From Candidatus Zixiibacteriota bacterium (GTDB lineage: Bacteria > Zixibacteria > MSB-5A5 > GN15 > FEB-12): a stretch of 64,000 bases of DNA. Positions within the stretch are counted from its first letter, which is position 1, and every line of letters begins with the position of its first letter. Positions 35,661 to 43,958 of the stretch are shown here, piece after piece. The notes below the pieces were generated by a model, which was not told the DNA's origin, did not search any database, and saw only the letters and a list, made by a program, of their open reading frames with translations. The position numbers and the translations under genes were made by a program. Location: assembly GCA_028289585.1 (NCBI GenBank), contig JANQPI010000026.1:310001-374000 (forward strand). The letters are read 5' to 3'.

Positions 35661-36671
35661 CTACACGTACACTGCCCGTCGAACAGCACGAAGATTGTCG
35701 GCCGGCGTTTCCGGAGGAATCGCGCAGGTGGGAGCAACAATCAGTCTCTCCGGGGCGTAGCGTTCGGTCAGTTCGGAGACGAGATATGATACTTCGTCCG
35801 GTTCCGACAATTGCAACCAGGCGAGATCATCAACACCCGAGGCGATAACATAGTCGGTGATGTTCGTATAGGCTTTGTCCAGCGGCAGATTGGTGGGTGA
35901 GTAGGCGTTCCAGCTCAGAATCTGAGCCGGGTACTTTTCCTCGGCAAGCTGCGTGACGAACGCATTCGTATCGCAGACGTGTAGGATGTTGGTGGCGTCA
36001 CTCTCTGTCGCCTCGATCACCGGGCGATCGTAGGGTATTCCCCACGTGCGGTACTCATCCCAAGTCATCATGTCAGATGACGCAAAGTGTGTGGTCGCGT
36101 AGAAGAGGCCGTCGGCACCAGCATTGCGAATCTCTGAGGCATAACGCGTAAACGTGGTGGTGATCGCCTCAAGTGCTGGTTGGACGATCTCGGGATGACT
36201 CCGAAGATGCGCGATGAGGTCTTCATTGCGCTCGATCAAGCGGCCCGCTACGGCGAGCGGCGTAAAGAGCGTCATGAACAGAGGAAGGTCGGGGCCGACG
36301 CGCTTACGGATCTTCTCGATCACGCGCAAGTGGTCGCCGAGGATTCCGTCGGTCGGATCAAGAGGGCGTATTGTGCGCCAATCATCTGGTGTTTGGATGG
36401 GGTAGTGATCTTTACGGTGCTTGGTGAATTCGTCGGTCGAGAACGTCTGGCGAAACCCCCAATCTTCGATATGGAAATCGGCCCGGGGATTAATCTTCAT
36501 GAAGTCCCAGTTGAACTCATTCTGGAAATGAACCATCGCGTCGACGGTTCCGTCAATCGTCGATTCCAAGTGGAAAAAGTGTCGCCACATCGAAACAGCG
36601 TAACGGTCGGGTTGCTCCCCGGCGAGAATCATGGCGAGTCGCTCTCGCGGGGAATAGCGGTCGGTCGGCAT
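35661..36671 (-). CDS. Uroporphyrinogen decarboxylase-family protein
   Basis: A 336-residue URO-D-superfamily TIM barrel: RYSPRERLAMILAGEQPDR at the start, FMKINPRADFHIEDWG, a helix-rich middle with HPEIVQPALEAITTTFTRY, ADGLFYATTHFAS, and the C-terminal NILHVCDTNAF. True HemE carries a conserved RQAGR near its start; that motif is absent here, so this is more like the MtaA/CmuA methyltransferase or catabolic URO-D relatives. Those act on methyl groups with cobamide or corrinoid proteins. The ATG is preceded by GGAAAGGAAACCG. It is divergent from the NtrC-type regulator. Confidence 0.8.
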   Translation of the reverse strand: MPTDRYSPRERLAMILAGEQPDRYAVSMWRHFFHLESTIDGTVDAMVHFQNEFNWDFMKINPRADFHIEDWGFRQTFSTDEFTKHRKDHYPIQTPDDWRTIRPLDPTDGILGDHLRVIEKIRKRVGPDLPLFMTLFTPLAVAGRLIERNEDLIAHLRSHPEIVQPALEAITTTFTRYASEIRNAGADGLFYATTHFASSDMMTWDEYRTWGIPYDRPVIEATESDATNILHVCDTNAFVTQLAEEKYPAQILSWNAYSPTNLPLDKAYTNITDYVIASGVDDLAWLQLSEPDEVSYLVSELTERYAPERLIVAPTCAIPPETPADNLRAVRRAVYV

Positions 36672-36732
36672 CGGTTTCCTTTCCAGTTCGCGTCAAGAAA
36701 CGGAGCCCAAAGACGAGGGTCAACAATCGCCT

Positions 36733-36752
36733 CAATCAGTTGATTGTTCAAC
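36733..36752. repeat. Nested inverted repeats between the URO-D-like and NtrC-type genes
   Basis: Two overlapping perfect palindromic elements: CAATCA-GT-TGATTG (36733-36746) and GTTGA-TTGT-TCAAC (36739-36752). They lie in the 186-base divergent gap, 62 bases from the URO-D-like start. A dimeric regulator site is the simplest reading. Nothing else in this gap is recognisable. Confidence 0.45.
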
Positions 36753-36857
36753 GGGTGCACATCTCCAGAACCAGTCCTGCAGCCATTCGGTCCAAACGCC
36801 GATAACTTCCTTTGGACAGTACTGTTATCCGGGGGCGCGACAGACGAAGAAGGTGCC

Positions 36858-38273
36858 ATGCCTGCCCGAATCCTCGTAATCGACGACGAAGAATCAATGT
36901 GCCACTTCATGGAGATCATGCTCGTGAAGGAAGGCTATGAGGTCGAGACCTCGCTGTCCGCTACTGATGCCCTCACGCAGCTTCGCAGCACCAATTATGA
37001 CCTGGTGATTACCGATCTTCAGATGCCCGATATGACCGGCATCGATCTGGTACGCGAGGTCAAAGGGTTCAAGGCGGAGCAGGAAATGTTTGTCATGACC
37101 GCCTACGCTTCGGTCGACACGGCGATCGAAGCGATGAAAGAGGGCGCCTCGGATTACATTACGAAACCGTTCAAAGTCGACGAGATCAAGTTGACGATCG
37201 CCAAGGCGATCAACCGACGGGGTCTGGCACGCGAGAACGAGGTCCTCAAAAAGCAGCTCCAGGACAAGAACTCTTTCGACGCGATCATCGGTCAGTCGAC
37301 GGCAATTACGCAGGTAAAGCGGCTCGCTGAACGCATCGCCTCATCCGATTCCACTGTTCTGATCCGTGGCGAATCCGGAACCGGCAAAGATCTAATGGCG
37401 CGGGCGATTCACCATCACTCCCCCCGTTGTGGTGGTCCATTCGTTACCCTCAACTGCGCTGCCTTACCGGAAACGCTTCTTGAGTCCGAGCTGTTTGGTC
37501 ACAAGCGCGGCTCGTTTACCGGAGCCAACCGTGACAAGGATGGACTGTTGAAAGCTGCCGACGGGGGAACGTTCTTCCTCGACGAGGTCGGTAACATGTC
37601 GCCGGCGATCCAGGTAAAGCTCCTTCGGGTTCTGGAAGATAAGAAGGTGACACCAGTCGGTGATACCAAACCGTTCGATGTTGATATTCGACTGATCGCC
37701 GCGACTAATGCCGATCTGGAGGCCGACGTCAAAGGTGGGCGATTCCGTGCGGACCTCTTCTACCGCCTCAACGTCCTGCCGATCTCGTTGCCGCCGCTTC
37801 GGGAGCGACTCGATGATATTCCGCTCTTGGTCGAATTCTTTCTCGACCGCTTTGCGGAACGCGGTCACGGGCCTCGTCGAACCGTCAACGCCGACGTCCT
37901 AACGCTGCTGGCGGGATATGCGTGGCCGGGAAATGTGCGCGAACTGGAGAACACACTCGAACGCGCGATTGTAATGAATCGCAGTGACGCACTTGAGCCG
38001 GCTGACTTCCCGGGTCGGTTGACTGATCAGCCGCCAGCACTGAGCAGATCGGATGGTGAGGAGGTCGAACCGTCAGCCACTACGCCCACCTCACCATCGC
38101 CGACGCTTGAGATCATGGAAAAGGCCTACATCCAGTATGTGCTGACACAAACCGACGGCAAGAAGTCAGAGGCAGCGCGTATCCTGGGTATTGATGCCTC
38201 GACGCTCTATCGCAAGTTGGAGCGGTACAAGATGTCTGAACGGGAACGACCGAACCGTTCATCTGACAAGTAA
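36858..38273 (+). CDS. NtrC/PilR-type sigma-54-dependent response regulator
   Basis: A 471-residue activator. Residues 1-120 are a receiver domain with acidic pocket DDEE, phosphorylation site in DLVITDLQMPDMTG near residue 52 and KPFKVDE. Residues 145-375 are the AAA+ domain: GESGTGKD Walker A, the sigma-54-contacting loop as GSFTGA (HKRGSFTGANRDKDG) instead of GAFTGA, FFLDEVGNMSP Walker B, and ATNADLEADV. A Fis-type helix-turn-helix ends it (SEAARILGIDASTLYRKLER). No partner histidine kinase is adjacent. Two pilin genes with sigma-54 promoters follow directly, so this is the likely pilin activator. Confidence 0.92.
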   Translation: MPARILVIDDEESMCHFMEIMLVKEGYEVETSLSATDALTQLRSTNYDLVITDLQMPDMTGIDLVREVKGFKAEQEMFVMTAYASVDTAIEAMKEGASDYITKPFKVDEIKLTIAKAINRRGLARENEVLKKQLQDKNSFDAIIGQSTAITQVKRLAERIASSDSTVLIRGESGTGKDLMARAIHHHSPRCGGPFVTLNCAALPETLLESELFGHKRGSFTGANRDKDGLLKAADGGTFFLDEVGNMSPAIQVKLLRVLEDKKVTPVGDTKPFDVDIRLIAATNADLEADVKGGRFRADLFYRLNVLPISLPPLRERLDDIPLLVEFFLDRFAERGHGPRRTVNADVLTLLAGYAWPGNVRELENTLERAIVMNRSDALEPADFPGRLTDQPPALSRSDGEEVEPSATTPTSPSPTLEIMEKAYIQYVLTQTDGKKSEAARILGIDASTLYRKLERYKMSERERPNRSSDK

Positions 38274-38455
38274 TCCTCCGTTGTCGCCATTGCACAATGC
38301 ACGATGCCGCTCGCAGGTTGCGGCAGATCGCGGTCGTGTACGTAACCCGACGAAAGACGATATGCGACATCATGATCCCTGATTGAGCGCCGATTTTCCC
38401 GCCATTAGGCGCTCGTTCAGTTGTTGCCAGGATGTGCAGAATCGGGGCAGGTCGA

Positions 38456-38471
38456 TGGCATCGGCATTGCC
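38456..38471 (+). promoter_or_regulatory. Sigma-54 promoter of the first pilin gene
   Basis: TGGCATCGGCATTGCC matches the -24/-12 consensus TGGCAC-N5-TTGCW with the required GG to GC spacing. It lies 67 bases before the pilin ATG and downstream of the NtrC-type activator gene. The 180 bases upstream hold a palindrome CATTG-CA-CAATG (38288-38299) that could be an enhancer. Confidence 0.8.
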
Positions 38472-38538
38472 ATCACTTCGGGAGAATATGAAAACGAATT
38501 TGACTCCAACCCAGGATACTCCCAGAGGAGGAAAGGCC

Positions 38539-38952
38539 ATGCGCACGAAGAACAATCAGAAGGGCTTCACGCTTATCGAGTTGATGATCGTTGTCGTCAT
38601 CATCGGTATTCTTGCCGCCCTCGCCATTCCGCGTTTCATGACGGCGACGACGCGTTCGAAGCAGTCAGAAGCGAAGCAGATTCTGAAGCAGATCTACACG
38701 ATGCAGCGTACGTATCGCCAGGCCAACGGTAACTATGGTGACAATGGTGTCACGGCCGTTGCTGGTGGTAACTTCCCGGAACTCGGTGTTGAGGTCATGA
38801 CTGGCGCTCAGTACTCGTACGATATCGTTGCCGCTGCGAACACGTTCACGGCGACCGCGACGGCGAATCTGGACGATGACGCCACCGATGATGTGTGGAC
38901 GATCGACCAGACCGGTGCGCTCACCAATACGTCGAACGATGTAGCTGGTTGA
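38539..38952 (+). CDS. Type IV pilin-like protein, first copy
   Basis: A 137-residue prepilin. A short basic leader ends at KG, then the type IV N-methylated helix FTLIELMIVVVIIGILAAL with Glu at +5; cleavage is expected between Gly and Phe. The globular part carries QSEAKQILKQIYTMQRTY and ends DDDATDDVWTIDQTGAL, and contains no cysteines. The ATG at 38539 has AGGAGGAAAGG upstream; a longer open frame 5' of it runs through the sigma-54 promoter and is not used. It is closely related to the next pilin. A type II pseudopilin role is the alternative. Confidence 0.93.
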   Translation: MRTKNNQKGFTLIELMIVVVIIGILAALAIPRFMTATTRSKQSEAKQILKQIYTMQRTYRQANGNYGDNGVTAVAGGNFPELGVEVMTGAQYSYDIVAAANTFTATATANLDDDATDDVWTIDQTGALTNTSNDVAG

Positions 38953-38978
38953 TCTGACCTGATTCTTGCCTGATGCAC

Positions 38979-39008
38979 AGGCGCCCCGTTTCGGCGGGGC
39001 GCCTTTTT
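38979..39008 (+). terminator. Rho-independent terminator after the first pilin gene
   Basis: AGGCGCCCCG (38979-38988) pairs perfectly with CGGGGCGCCT (38995-39004) across a 6-base loop, followed by TTTTT. The strong stem isolates the first pilin transcript. Confidence 0.92.
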
Positions 39009-39208
39009 CATTTCATGACCCTATTCACGGAATACATCTGCCGACAGGTCTCTCATTTTGCACGATCGTATTCGCAATTCGCGTTTTTCTGGTCGTTGCG
39101 CCACTGCTCCAACTGTTCAGTGCCGAATCAGGAGCTCAAACGGGAGCTTGAACCCCGGAATAACAGGCCAGCGACCGAGTCGCTCTGTGCAGCGTTTGCC
39201 CAGGGCTG
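39009..39208 (+). other. Intergenic stretch upstream of the second pilin promoter
   Basis: Two hundred bases without a supported gene between the first pilin terminator and the second pilin promoter. It is the expected location of activator binding sites for the sigma-54 promoter at 39209. I see no repeated motif clear enough to name. Confidence 0.4.
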
Positions 39209-39224
39209 CGGCACTGGTGTTGCA
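39209..39224 (+). promoter_or_regulatory. Sigma-54 promoter of the second pilin gene
   Basis: CGGCACTGGTGTTGCA matches the -24/-12 consensus in GGCAC and TTGCA with correct spacing, differing only at the leading base. It lies 64 bases before the pilin ATG, nearly the same distance as for the first pilin gene. Confidence 0.85.
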
Positions 39225-39288
39225 ATACTAGGCCTCAGTGATTCTTATCTGATCGGTAGCATGGCTGCCGAATCGAGGAGGCTGGCAG

Positions 39289-39705
39289 ATGCGACAGCGC
39301 AAACGACGTGAATCCGGTTTTACTCTGATTGAGTTGATGATCGTGGTGGTCATCATCGGCATCCTCGCTGCCATGGCAATTCCGCGTTGGATGGCAGCGA
39401 CGACCAAAACGAAGCAGTCTGAGGCGAAGCAGATTCTCAAGCAGATCTACACGATGCAGCGGACCTACCACGCTCTCTATAACACGTATGGCGAAAACGG
39501 CGTCACGGCTGCTCCCGGCGGTGCGTTTCCGAATCTCGGTGTCGAAATCATGGCCGACGCCCGCTACACCTATGATATCGTAGCTGCCGCTGCCACGTTT
39601 ACCGCGACCGCGACCGGGAATATCGATGACGATGCCACCGATGACGTCTGGACGATCGATCAGGATGGAGCGCTGCTAAACACCTCGGATGACGCTACAA
39701 CCTAG
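39289..39705 (+). CDS. Type IV pilin-like protein, second copy
   Basis: A 138-residue prepilin with leader MRQRKRRESG and helix FTLIELMIVVVIIGILAAM, Glu at +5. It shares most of its sequence with the first copy, including the stretch around QSEAKQILKQIYTMQRTY and the acidic end DDDATDDVWTIDQDGAL; the main differences are in the leader and around residues 60-75 (HALYNTYGENGVTAAPGG). A tandem duplication with its own promoter and terminator is the clear reading. AGGAGG lies before the ATG. Confidence 0.93.
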   Translation: MRQRKRRESGFTLIELMIVVVIIGILAAMAIPRWMAATTKTKQSEAKQILKQIYTMQRTYHALYNTYGENGVTAAPGGAFPNLGVEIMADARYTYDIVAAAATFTATATGNIDDDATDDVWTIDQDGALLNTSDDATT

Positions 39706-39730
39706 CGATCGAAGCCATCTTTTGAGTTTG

Positions 39731-39759
39731 ACCCCCGCTTCCCGGCGGGGGTACCTTTT
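39731..39759 (+). terminator. Rho-independent terminator after the second pilin gene
   Basis: ACCCCCGC (39731-39738) pairs with GCGGGGGT (39745-39752) across a 6-base loop, followed by ACCTTTTT. The next start codon, a GTG at 39764, is only a few bases downstream. Confidence 0.85.
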
Positions 39760-39763
39760 TGCG

Positions 39764-41707
39764 GTGAAATCTACTTTTTCCGCATTTGCTCTGGTGATCG
39801 GTCTGGGGACCGGCGCGTCTGCCCAGCAGCCCATAGACACCGTCGACGCGGTCGATTTTGGAATCGACCATCTCACCGCGTTCTTACATCTGTCGCCGGA
39901 TGACATCGGCTTTCGTTCCGACTACACTGATCCGGATACGTTTCGGTTACGTCTCGTTGCCGATCTGATGCAGCGACCTCTCGGAATGCGCGACTATCTT
40001 CAGGAGATGGCGATGGCGCATGTCGACGGCCAGCCGGAGATCCTGGCTCGAATCATTCATTCCGACCTGCGCAGTGAATACCAGACCGGGCTGACGCCAC
40101 CCTACCGACCGACAGCGGACGAACTGGTCCAGCGCTACAACCTCTATTTCACTTCGGCAGAACTCAATCAGTTGCTCAATCGGGCGGCTACCTATCTTGA
40201 CCTAATCTTTCCGCGATCGACAGAGGCCGCACTCGCCCGGCTGAACAACCGAGAACGAGCCTTTCTAACGCGGCAACTGGTCGAGGTCGTGACAATGTCG
40301 ACCGACGAGGAGTTCCTGTCGGTCGATGCTCTCGATTCACTGGAAAAGGTCGAAGAGGGGTACATCGAAGAGTTCGTCACCTTCGGTTACCGTTTTGACA
40401 AGGATCCCTTGATCGCGGCTGGAATCGACTGCCTTGAGAAACTCCTACCGGAAATCCGTGTGCTGATGCGTCAATTGGAGATGCTCGGTCATGAGGAGCT
40501 GCTGCGTTCGAGTGCGGTGATTACCGACGATCTGGATCGGACCAGTTATCTCGGCTTCCAGTCCGGATGGCGAATCGGGGGAGTTGGCAACGACTACTAC
40601 GCGGGGGATTATCGGTTCATCCTCGACCTCGGGGGGGATGATATCTACGACTTCGACTACGATCCATCGGACCCCCACGGGGTCATTGTCATTGATCTCG
40701 CGGGCGACGACCGCTATCGCGCACGGTCTGACTTCACGATCGCGTCCGGTTGTCTTTCGGTAGGGCTCCTGCTCGACTTTGGCGGTAACGATCAGTACCT
40801 CGGTAAATCGTTCTCCGCGGGATCGGGCTATTTCGGCTTTGGCCTTCTCTATGATGCCGACGGCGATGACCGGTACGATGGTGACACCCATGCCCAGGGG
40901 GCAGCCTCGTTCGGTCTTGGCCTGTTGATCGACGAATCCGGTCGGGATATCTACAATGCCGCTCTCTACTCGCAGGGGTTTGGTTTCGTCCAGGGCTTCG
41001 GCGGGATTGTTGATCGCGACGGTTCCGATAGTTACTACGCCGGTGGCAAGTACAAGGATATCCTGCGCTACGAGGATCGGTACCTGTCGCTCTCTCAGGG
41101 TTTTGGTTACGGGCTGCGACCGTGGATGTCTGGTGGTATCGGTGTCATTCTCGATCAGTACGGAAATGACACGTACAACGCCGATATCTTTGCTCAGGCG
41201 GCATCGTACTGGTGGTCGCTGGGAGCAATCGTCGATGGCTACGGCAACGATACGTACACCTGTTTTCAGTACGGTCAGGGGGCGGCGACCCATATGACGC
41301 TGGGTATGCTCCTCGATGCCGCCGGCAACGACGTCTATTTCGGCAAAGGACTCATGCACGGGTGTGGCCACGACTATTCGTGTGGCTGGCTGCTCGACCT
41401 TGCAGGTGATGATACCTACACCGCCTACGATCTGTCGCAGGGGGCCGGATCGGCCAACGGCGTGGGGCTCTTGACCGATGTGGCCGGTAACGATCGATAC
41501 TTCATTTCGAATCCCGCCAACACACAGGGCTATGGCAATCCCCGTCGCGAGTTCGGTTCGATCGGCCTGTTTCTCGATCTGGGCGGACGTGATCAGTATG
41601 ACGGTTCGGGTCGGGACAACAGCTTCTGGAACTCCGGATCGAAGTGGGGAGCAGGAATGGATATCGAGTTGACACCGTCAGATACTGCTGCGGGAGCTGC
41701 TCGATGA
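39764..41707 (+). CDS. Secreted protein with twelve G-x-D-x-Y repeats
   Basis: A 647-residue exported protein with signal peptide VKSTFSAFALVIGLGTGASA. Residues 30-260 are mostly helical. From about residue 285 to 620 the protein is built of twelve repeats of 25-45 residues with the core L-D-x-x-G-x-D-x-Y, for example LDLGGDDIYD, LLDFGGNDQYLG, LIDESGRDIYN, ILDQYGNDTYN, LLDAAGNDVYF and LTDVAGNDRYF, often followed by SQG or AQG. The G-[ND]-D-x-Y core recalls calcium-binding RTX turns, and a beta-solenoid is likely. I know no named family. The start lies next to the pilin terminator; an ATG at 39689 is the alternative. It overlaps the HEAT-repeat gene (ATGA). Confidence 0.75.
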   Translation: MKSTFSAFALVIGLGTGASAQQPIDTVDAVDFGIDHLTAFLHLSPDDIGFRSDYTDPDTFRLRLVADLMQRPLGMRDYLQEMAMAHVDGQPEILARIIHSDLRSEYQTGLTPPYRPTADELVQRYNLYFTSAELNQLLNRAATYLDLIFPRSTEAALARLNNRERAFLTRQLVEVVTMSTDEEFLSVDALDSLEKVEEGYIEEFVTFGYRFDKDPLIAAGIDCLEKLLPEIRVLMRQLEMLGHEELLRSSAVITDDLDRTSYLGFQSGWRIGGVGNDYYAGDYRFILDLGGDDIYDFDYDPSDPHGVIVIDLAGDDRYRARSDFTIASGCLSVGLLLDFGGNDQYLGKSFSAGSGYFGFGLLYDADGDDRYDGDTHAQGAASFGLGLLIDESGRDIYNAALYSQGFGFVQGFGGIVDRDGSDSYYAGGKYKDILRYEDRYLSLSQGFGYGLRPWMSGGIGVILDQYGNDTYNADIFAQAASYWWSLGAIVDGYGNDTYTCFQYGQGAATHMTLGMLLDAAGNDVYFGKGLMHGCGHDYSCGWLLDLAGDDTYTAYDLSQGAGSANGVGLLTDVAGNDRYFISNPANTQGYGNPRREFGSIGLFLDLGGRDQYDGSGRDNSFWNSGSKWGAGMDIELTPSDTAAGAAR

Positions 41708-42666
41708 ATGTGATTTACCGTCTGGTTCTCTGGGGTATGGTGGCTGGTATGTATGCCGAATCTGCCCAGGCTCAACTGGTGACGGATACCGAGGTCGACT
41801 CGCTCTTCGTGATCGCGTCATCGGGCGAAGTCCGTTTTCGCGATCAGGTTGAACCGGCCAAGGAAGCCCTGGTGGCACTGGGCGACAAAGCTGTCCCGCG
41901 GCTAATTGAAAAGCTGACCACTAAGTCAGCCCGTGAGCGGTTGACGATTATTAATATCCTTTCCGACATTGGACCGGTGGCAATCCCCGATTTGGTGCGA
42001 GCTCTTCGTCGCTCCGATGGGCTCGTTGTGCAGCGCGTCTGCTGGGCGTTGGGGGATATCGGCGACACGACCGCAGCAGGACCGCTGCTTGAGGTTGTCG
42101 CGCATCCCCGCTGGCAGGTTCGCGAGCAAGCGCTCCGTGCCCTCGGAAAGATCGGGGCGTCGGTAGGAGAGCAGGCAGTACTGACCGGCCTTGCCGATTC
42201 GATTGGCCAGGTTCGCAAAGCGGCTGCGGTGTCGGCCGGACGGCTTGGCCTCAATCCAGCCATCACTCCCTTGATTGCTCACCTCGACGATCCGTTTTTC
42301 GGAGCTCGAATGGCCGCGGCGGAAACACTCAAAAAGCTTGATACCGTGGCTGTCATTGGCGGTCTCCTCGAAGCGATTGACGAGGGGATGAATGAGACTC
42401 GCCTGGCCCATGCGTTGACCGTAATGGGAGAGTTGGCTGGCGATGAAACGGCTTCGGACCGTGTTCGCGTCGCAGGTGCCGGTGCCATCGATCAGCTGGC
42501 TCAGTTTCTTACCGACTCGCGAGCCTCGATTCGCGCTACTGCGGCCCGCGCTCTGGTCGCCCTCGACCCCGATGATAACTGCGGATTCATTCGTCCCTGG
42601 CTGGCGAACGAGACCGACTATTTTGTCCGTTTACAGGTTACCTCGGCCGTGGCCGATGGCAACTAA
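41704..42666 (+). CDS. Secreted HEAT-repeat protein
   Basis: A 320-residue protein with a signal peptide (MNVIYRLVLWGMVAGMYAES, cleaved near AQA) and a solenoid of about seven HEAT/PBS-lyase-type repeats: VPRLIEKLTTKSARERLTI, IPDLVRALRRSDGLVVQRV, AAGPLLEVVAHPRWQVREQA, ITPLIAHLDDPFFGARMAA and IDQLAQFLTDSRASIRATA. Such repeats serve protein binding. It is coupled to the repeat-rich secreted protein upstream through ATGA, so both probably act together in the periplasm or outside the cell. The 3' end overlaps the exonuclease gene by 11 bases. Confidence 0.82.
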   Translation: MNVIYRLVLWGMVAGMYAESAQAQLVTDTEVDSLFVIASSGEVRFRDQVEPAKEALVALGDKAVPRLIEKLTTKSARERLTIINILSDIGPVAIPDLVRALRRSDGLVVQRVCWALGDIGDTTAAGPLLEVVAHPRWQVREQALRALGKIGASVGEQAVLTGLADSIGQVRKAAAVSAGRLGLNPAITPLIAHLDDPFFGARMAAAETLKKLDTVAVIGGLLEAIDEGMNETRLAHALTVMGELAGDETASDRVRVAGAGAIDQLAQFLTDSRASIRATAARALVALDPDDNCGFIRPWLANETDYFVRLQVTSAVADGN

Positions 42667-43882
42667 CGACAAACCTTCCTCACTTCGCACAAAGCTGTCC
42701 GGCATGCCCGGACTGGGCGGTGCAACTCCCAAGACAGGTACGCGAACAGCAACGCCCGATCGGTATCGACGTCTGGCTGACGCTGTCGGTGGTGAGTTAA
42801 TTGACCACCCGGCCGGATTGGTCTGTCGAGTGCGTTACGATCATAAACTGACCGAGCCGCTCGGTCATGTCGTGCTTCCGGGCAACTGGAACGATGACCA
42901 TGTCGAACCGTTTGGACTGCTGGCACCGCCGCCGCGCGACAATACTTCCCCCATACCGGTCGACTCGTTCTGTTTCTTTGATACTGAGACAACCGGACTT
43001 GGGGGAGCCGGTACGGTTGCCTTTCTGCTTGGCGTGGGACGTATCACCCCGACATCGGTATCGGTTGATCAGTTTCTGCTTCCTGACTATCCCGATGAGA
43101 TGGCCCTGCTGGAATGTGTGGCGGCCGAGATCACTGACACGACAACAATCGTTAGCTACAACGGAGCGGCGTTTGATCTTCCGCTCGTCACCGATCGACT
43201 CCGTATCCACCGCGTCGCTCGCGAGTTGTCATTTGGTTTGCATATCGATCTGTTACCCGCCGTCCGACGATTATGGAAGCGGCGTTTGGGTGATTGTTCG
43301 TTGGGGAATGTCGAACGTTCGATCCTCGGATTCGAGCGAATCGATGACCTTCCCGGGTATCTGGCACCGCTGGCGTATTTCGAGTGGTTGCAGGCCGAAG
43401 GAACGGATTCACTGGCTGAGGTTCTGCTCCATAATCGCTGGGACATCGTTTCCCTGGCGTTCTTGCTCTACCATCTGTCGCATGTCGTCTCCGAGCAGGG
43501 CGCCGCATTACGCGAGGAGACGGACTTGTCGGCGTTAGCCCGTCTCCACGAACGATGCCACGATTACGAAACGGCTGATGCTGTCTTGTCACGAATCGAC
43601 ATTCCTCAGGAACGGACAACGTCCTGGCAACAGGCGATGGTTCTGAAACGTCGCGGTCGTCTTGCCGATGCTCGTCCGATTTGGGAGATGCTGGCAGTCG
43701 GCACCGATCAGTTGGCGGTCAAGGCCGCGCTGGAACTCGCCAAGGCCGCAGAACATAAGTGGCGGGATCTTTCAGCAGCGATGCAGTGGACCGATCGCGC
43801 GCTGGCGCTGACTGAGGGTCCTCAGGAGCGTCTTTTGCACCGTCGTGCCCGATTGTTGCGTAAACGTGACAGTACCGGTTAA
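42656..43882 (+). CDS. YprB-like ribonuclease H-fold exonuclease with TPR tail
   Basis: A 408-residue cytosolic protein. Residues about 100-290 match the YprB/DEDD 3'-5' exonuclease fold: CFFDTETTGLGG (motif I, Asp and Glu), VSYNGAAFDLPLVTDRLR (motif II) and LLHNRWDIVSLAFLL (motif III). The last 120 residues are helical with TPR-like spacing (ALREETDLSALARLHERCHD, AADARPIWEML-type). The ATG at 42656 overlaps the HEAT-gene end. Nuclease activity is expected since the acidic residues are intact; the substrate is unknown. Confidence 0.85.
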   Translation: MATNDKPSSLRTKLSGMPGLGGATPKTGTRTATPDRYRRLADAVGGELIDHPAGLVCRVRYDHKLTEPLGHVVLPGNWNDDHVEPFGLLAPPPRDNTSPIPVDSFCFFDTETTGLGGAGTVAFLLGVGRITPTSVSVDQFLLPDYPDEMALLECVAAEITDTTTIVSYNGAAFDLPLVTDRLRIHRVARELSFGLHIDLLPAVRRLWKRRLGDCSLGNVERSILGFERIDDLPGYLAPLAYFEWLQAEGTDSLAEVLLHNRWDIVSLAFLLYHLSHVVSEQGAALREETDLSALARLHERCHDYETADAVLSRIDIPQERTTSWQQAMVLKRRGRLADARPIWEMLAVGTDQLAVKAALELAKAAEHKWRDLSAAMQWTDRALALTEGPQERLLHRRARLLRKRDSTG

Positions 43883-43896
43883 GGAAAGATTCCTTA
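43880..43896. repeat. Perfect inverted repeat before the HDOD gene
   Basis: TAAGGAA-AGA-TTCCTTA, a perfect 7-3-7 inverted repeat that begins in the exonuclease stop codon and lies 63 bases before the HDOD start. Without a T-run it is more likely a protein-binding site. A weak GATAAC at 43912-43917 downstream could be the -10 of the HDOD promoter, which would put the repeat over the -35. Confidence 0.5.
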
Positions 43897-43958
43897 GCGA
43901 CCGATACCCCCGATAACAGTAAGTTTTCGTAGCAACGGGCAGCGACGATGGTGGCCAA

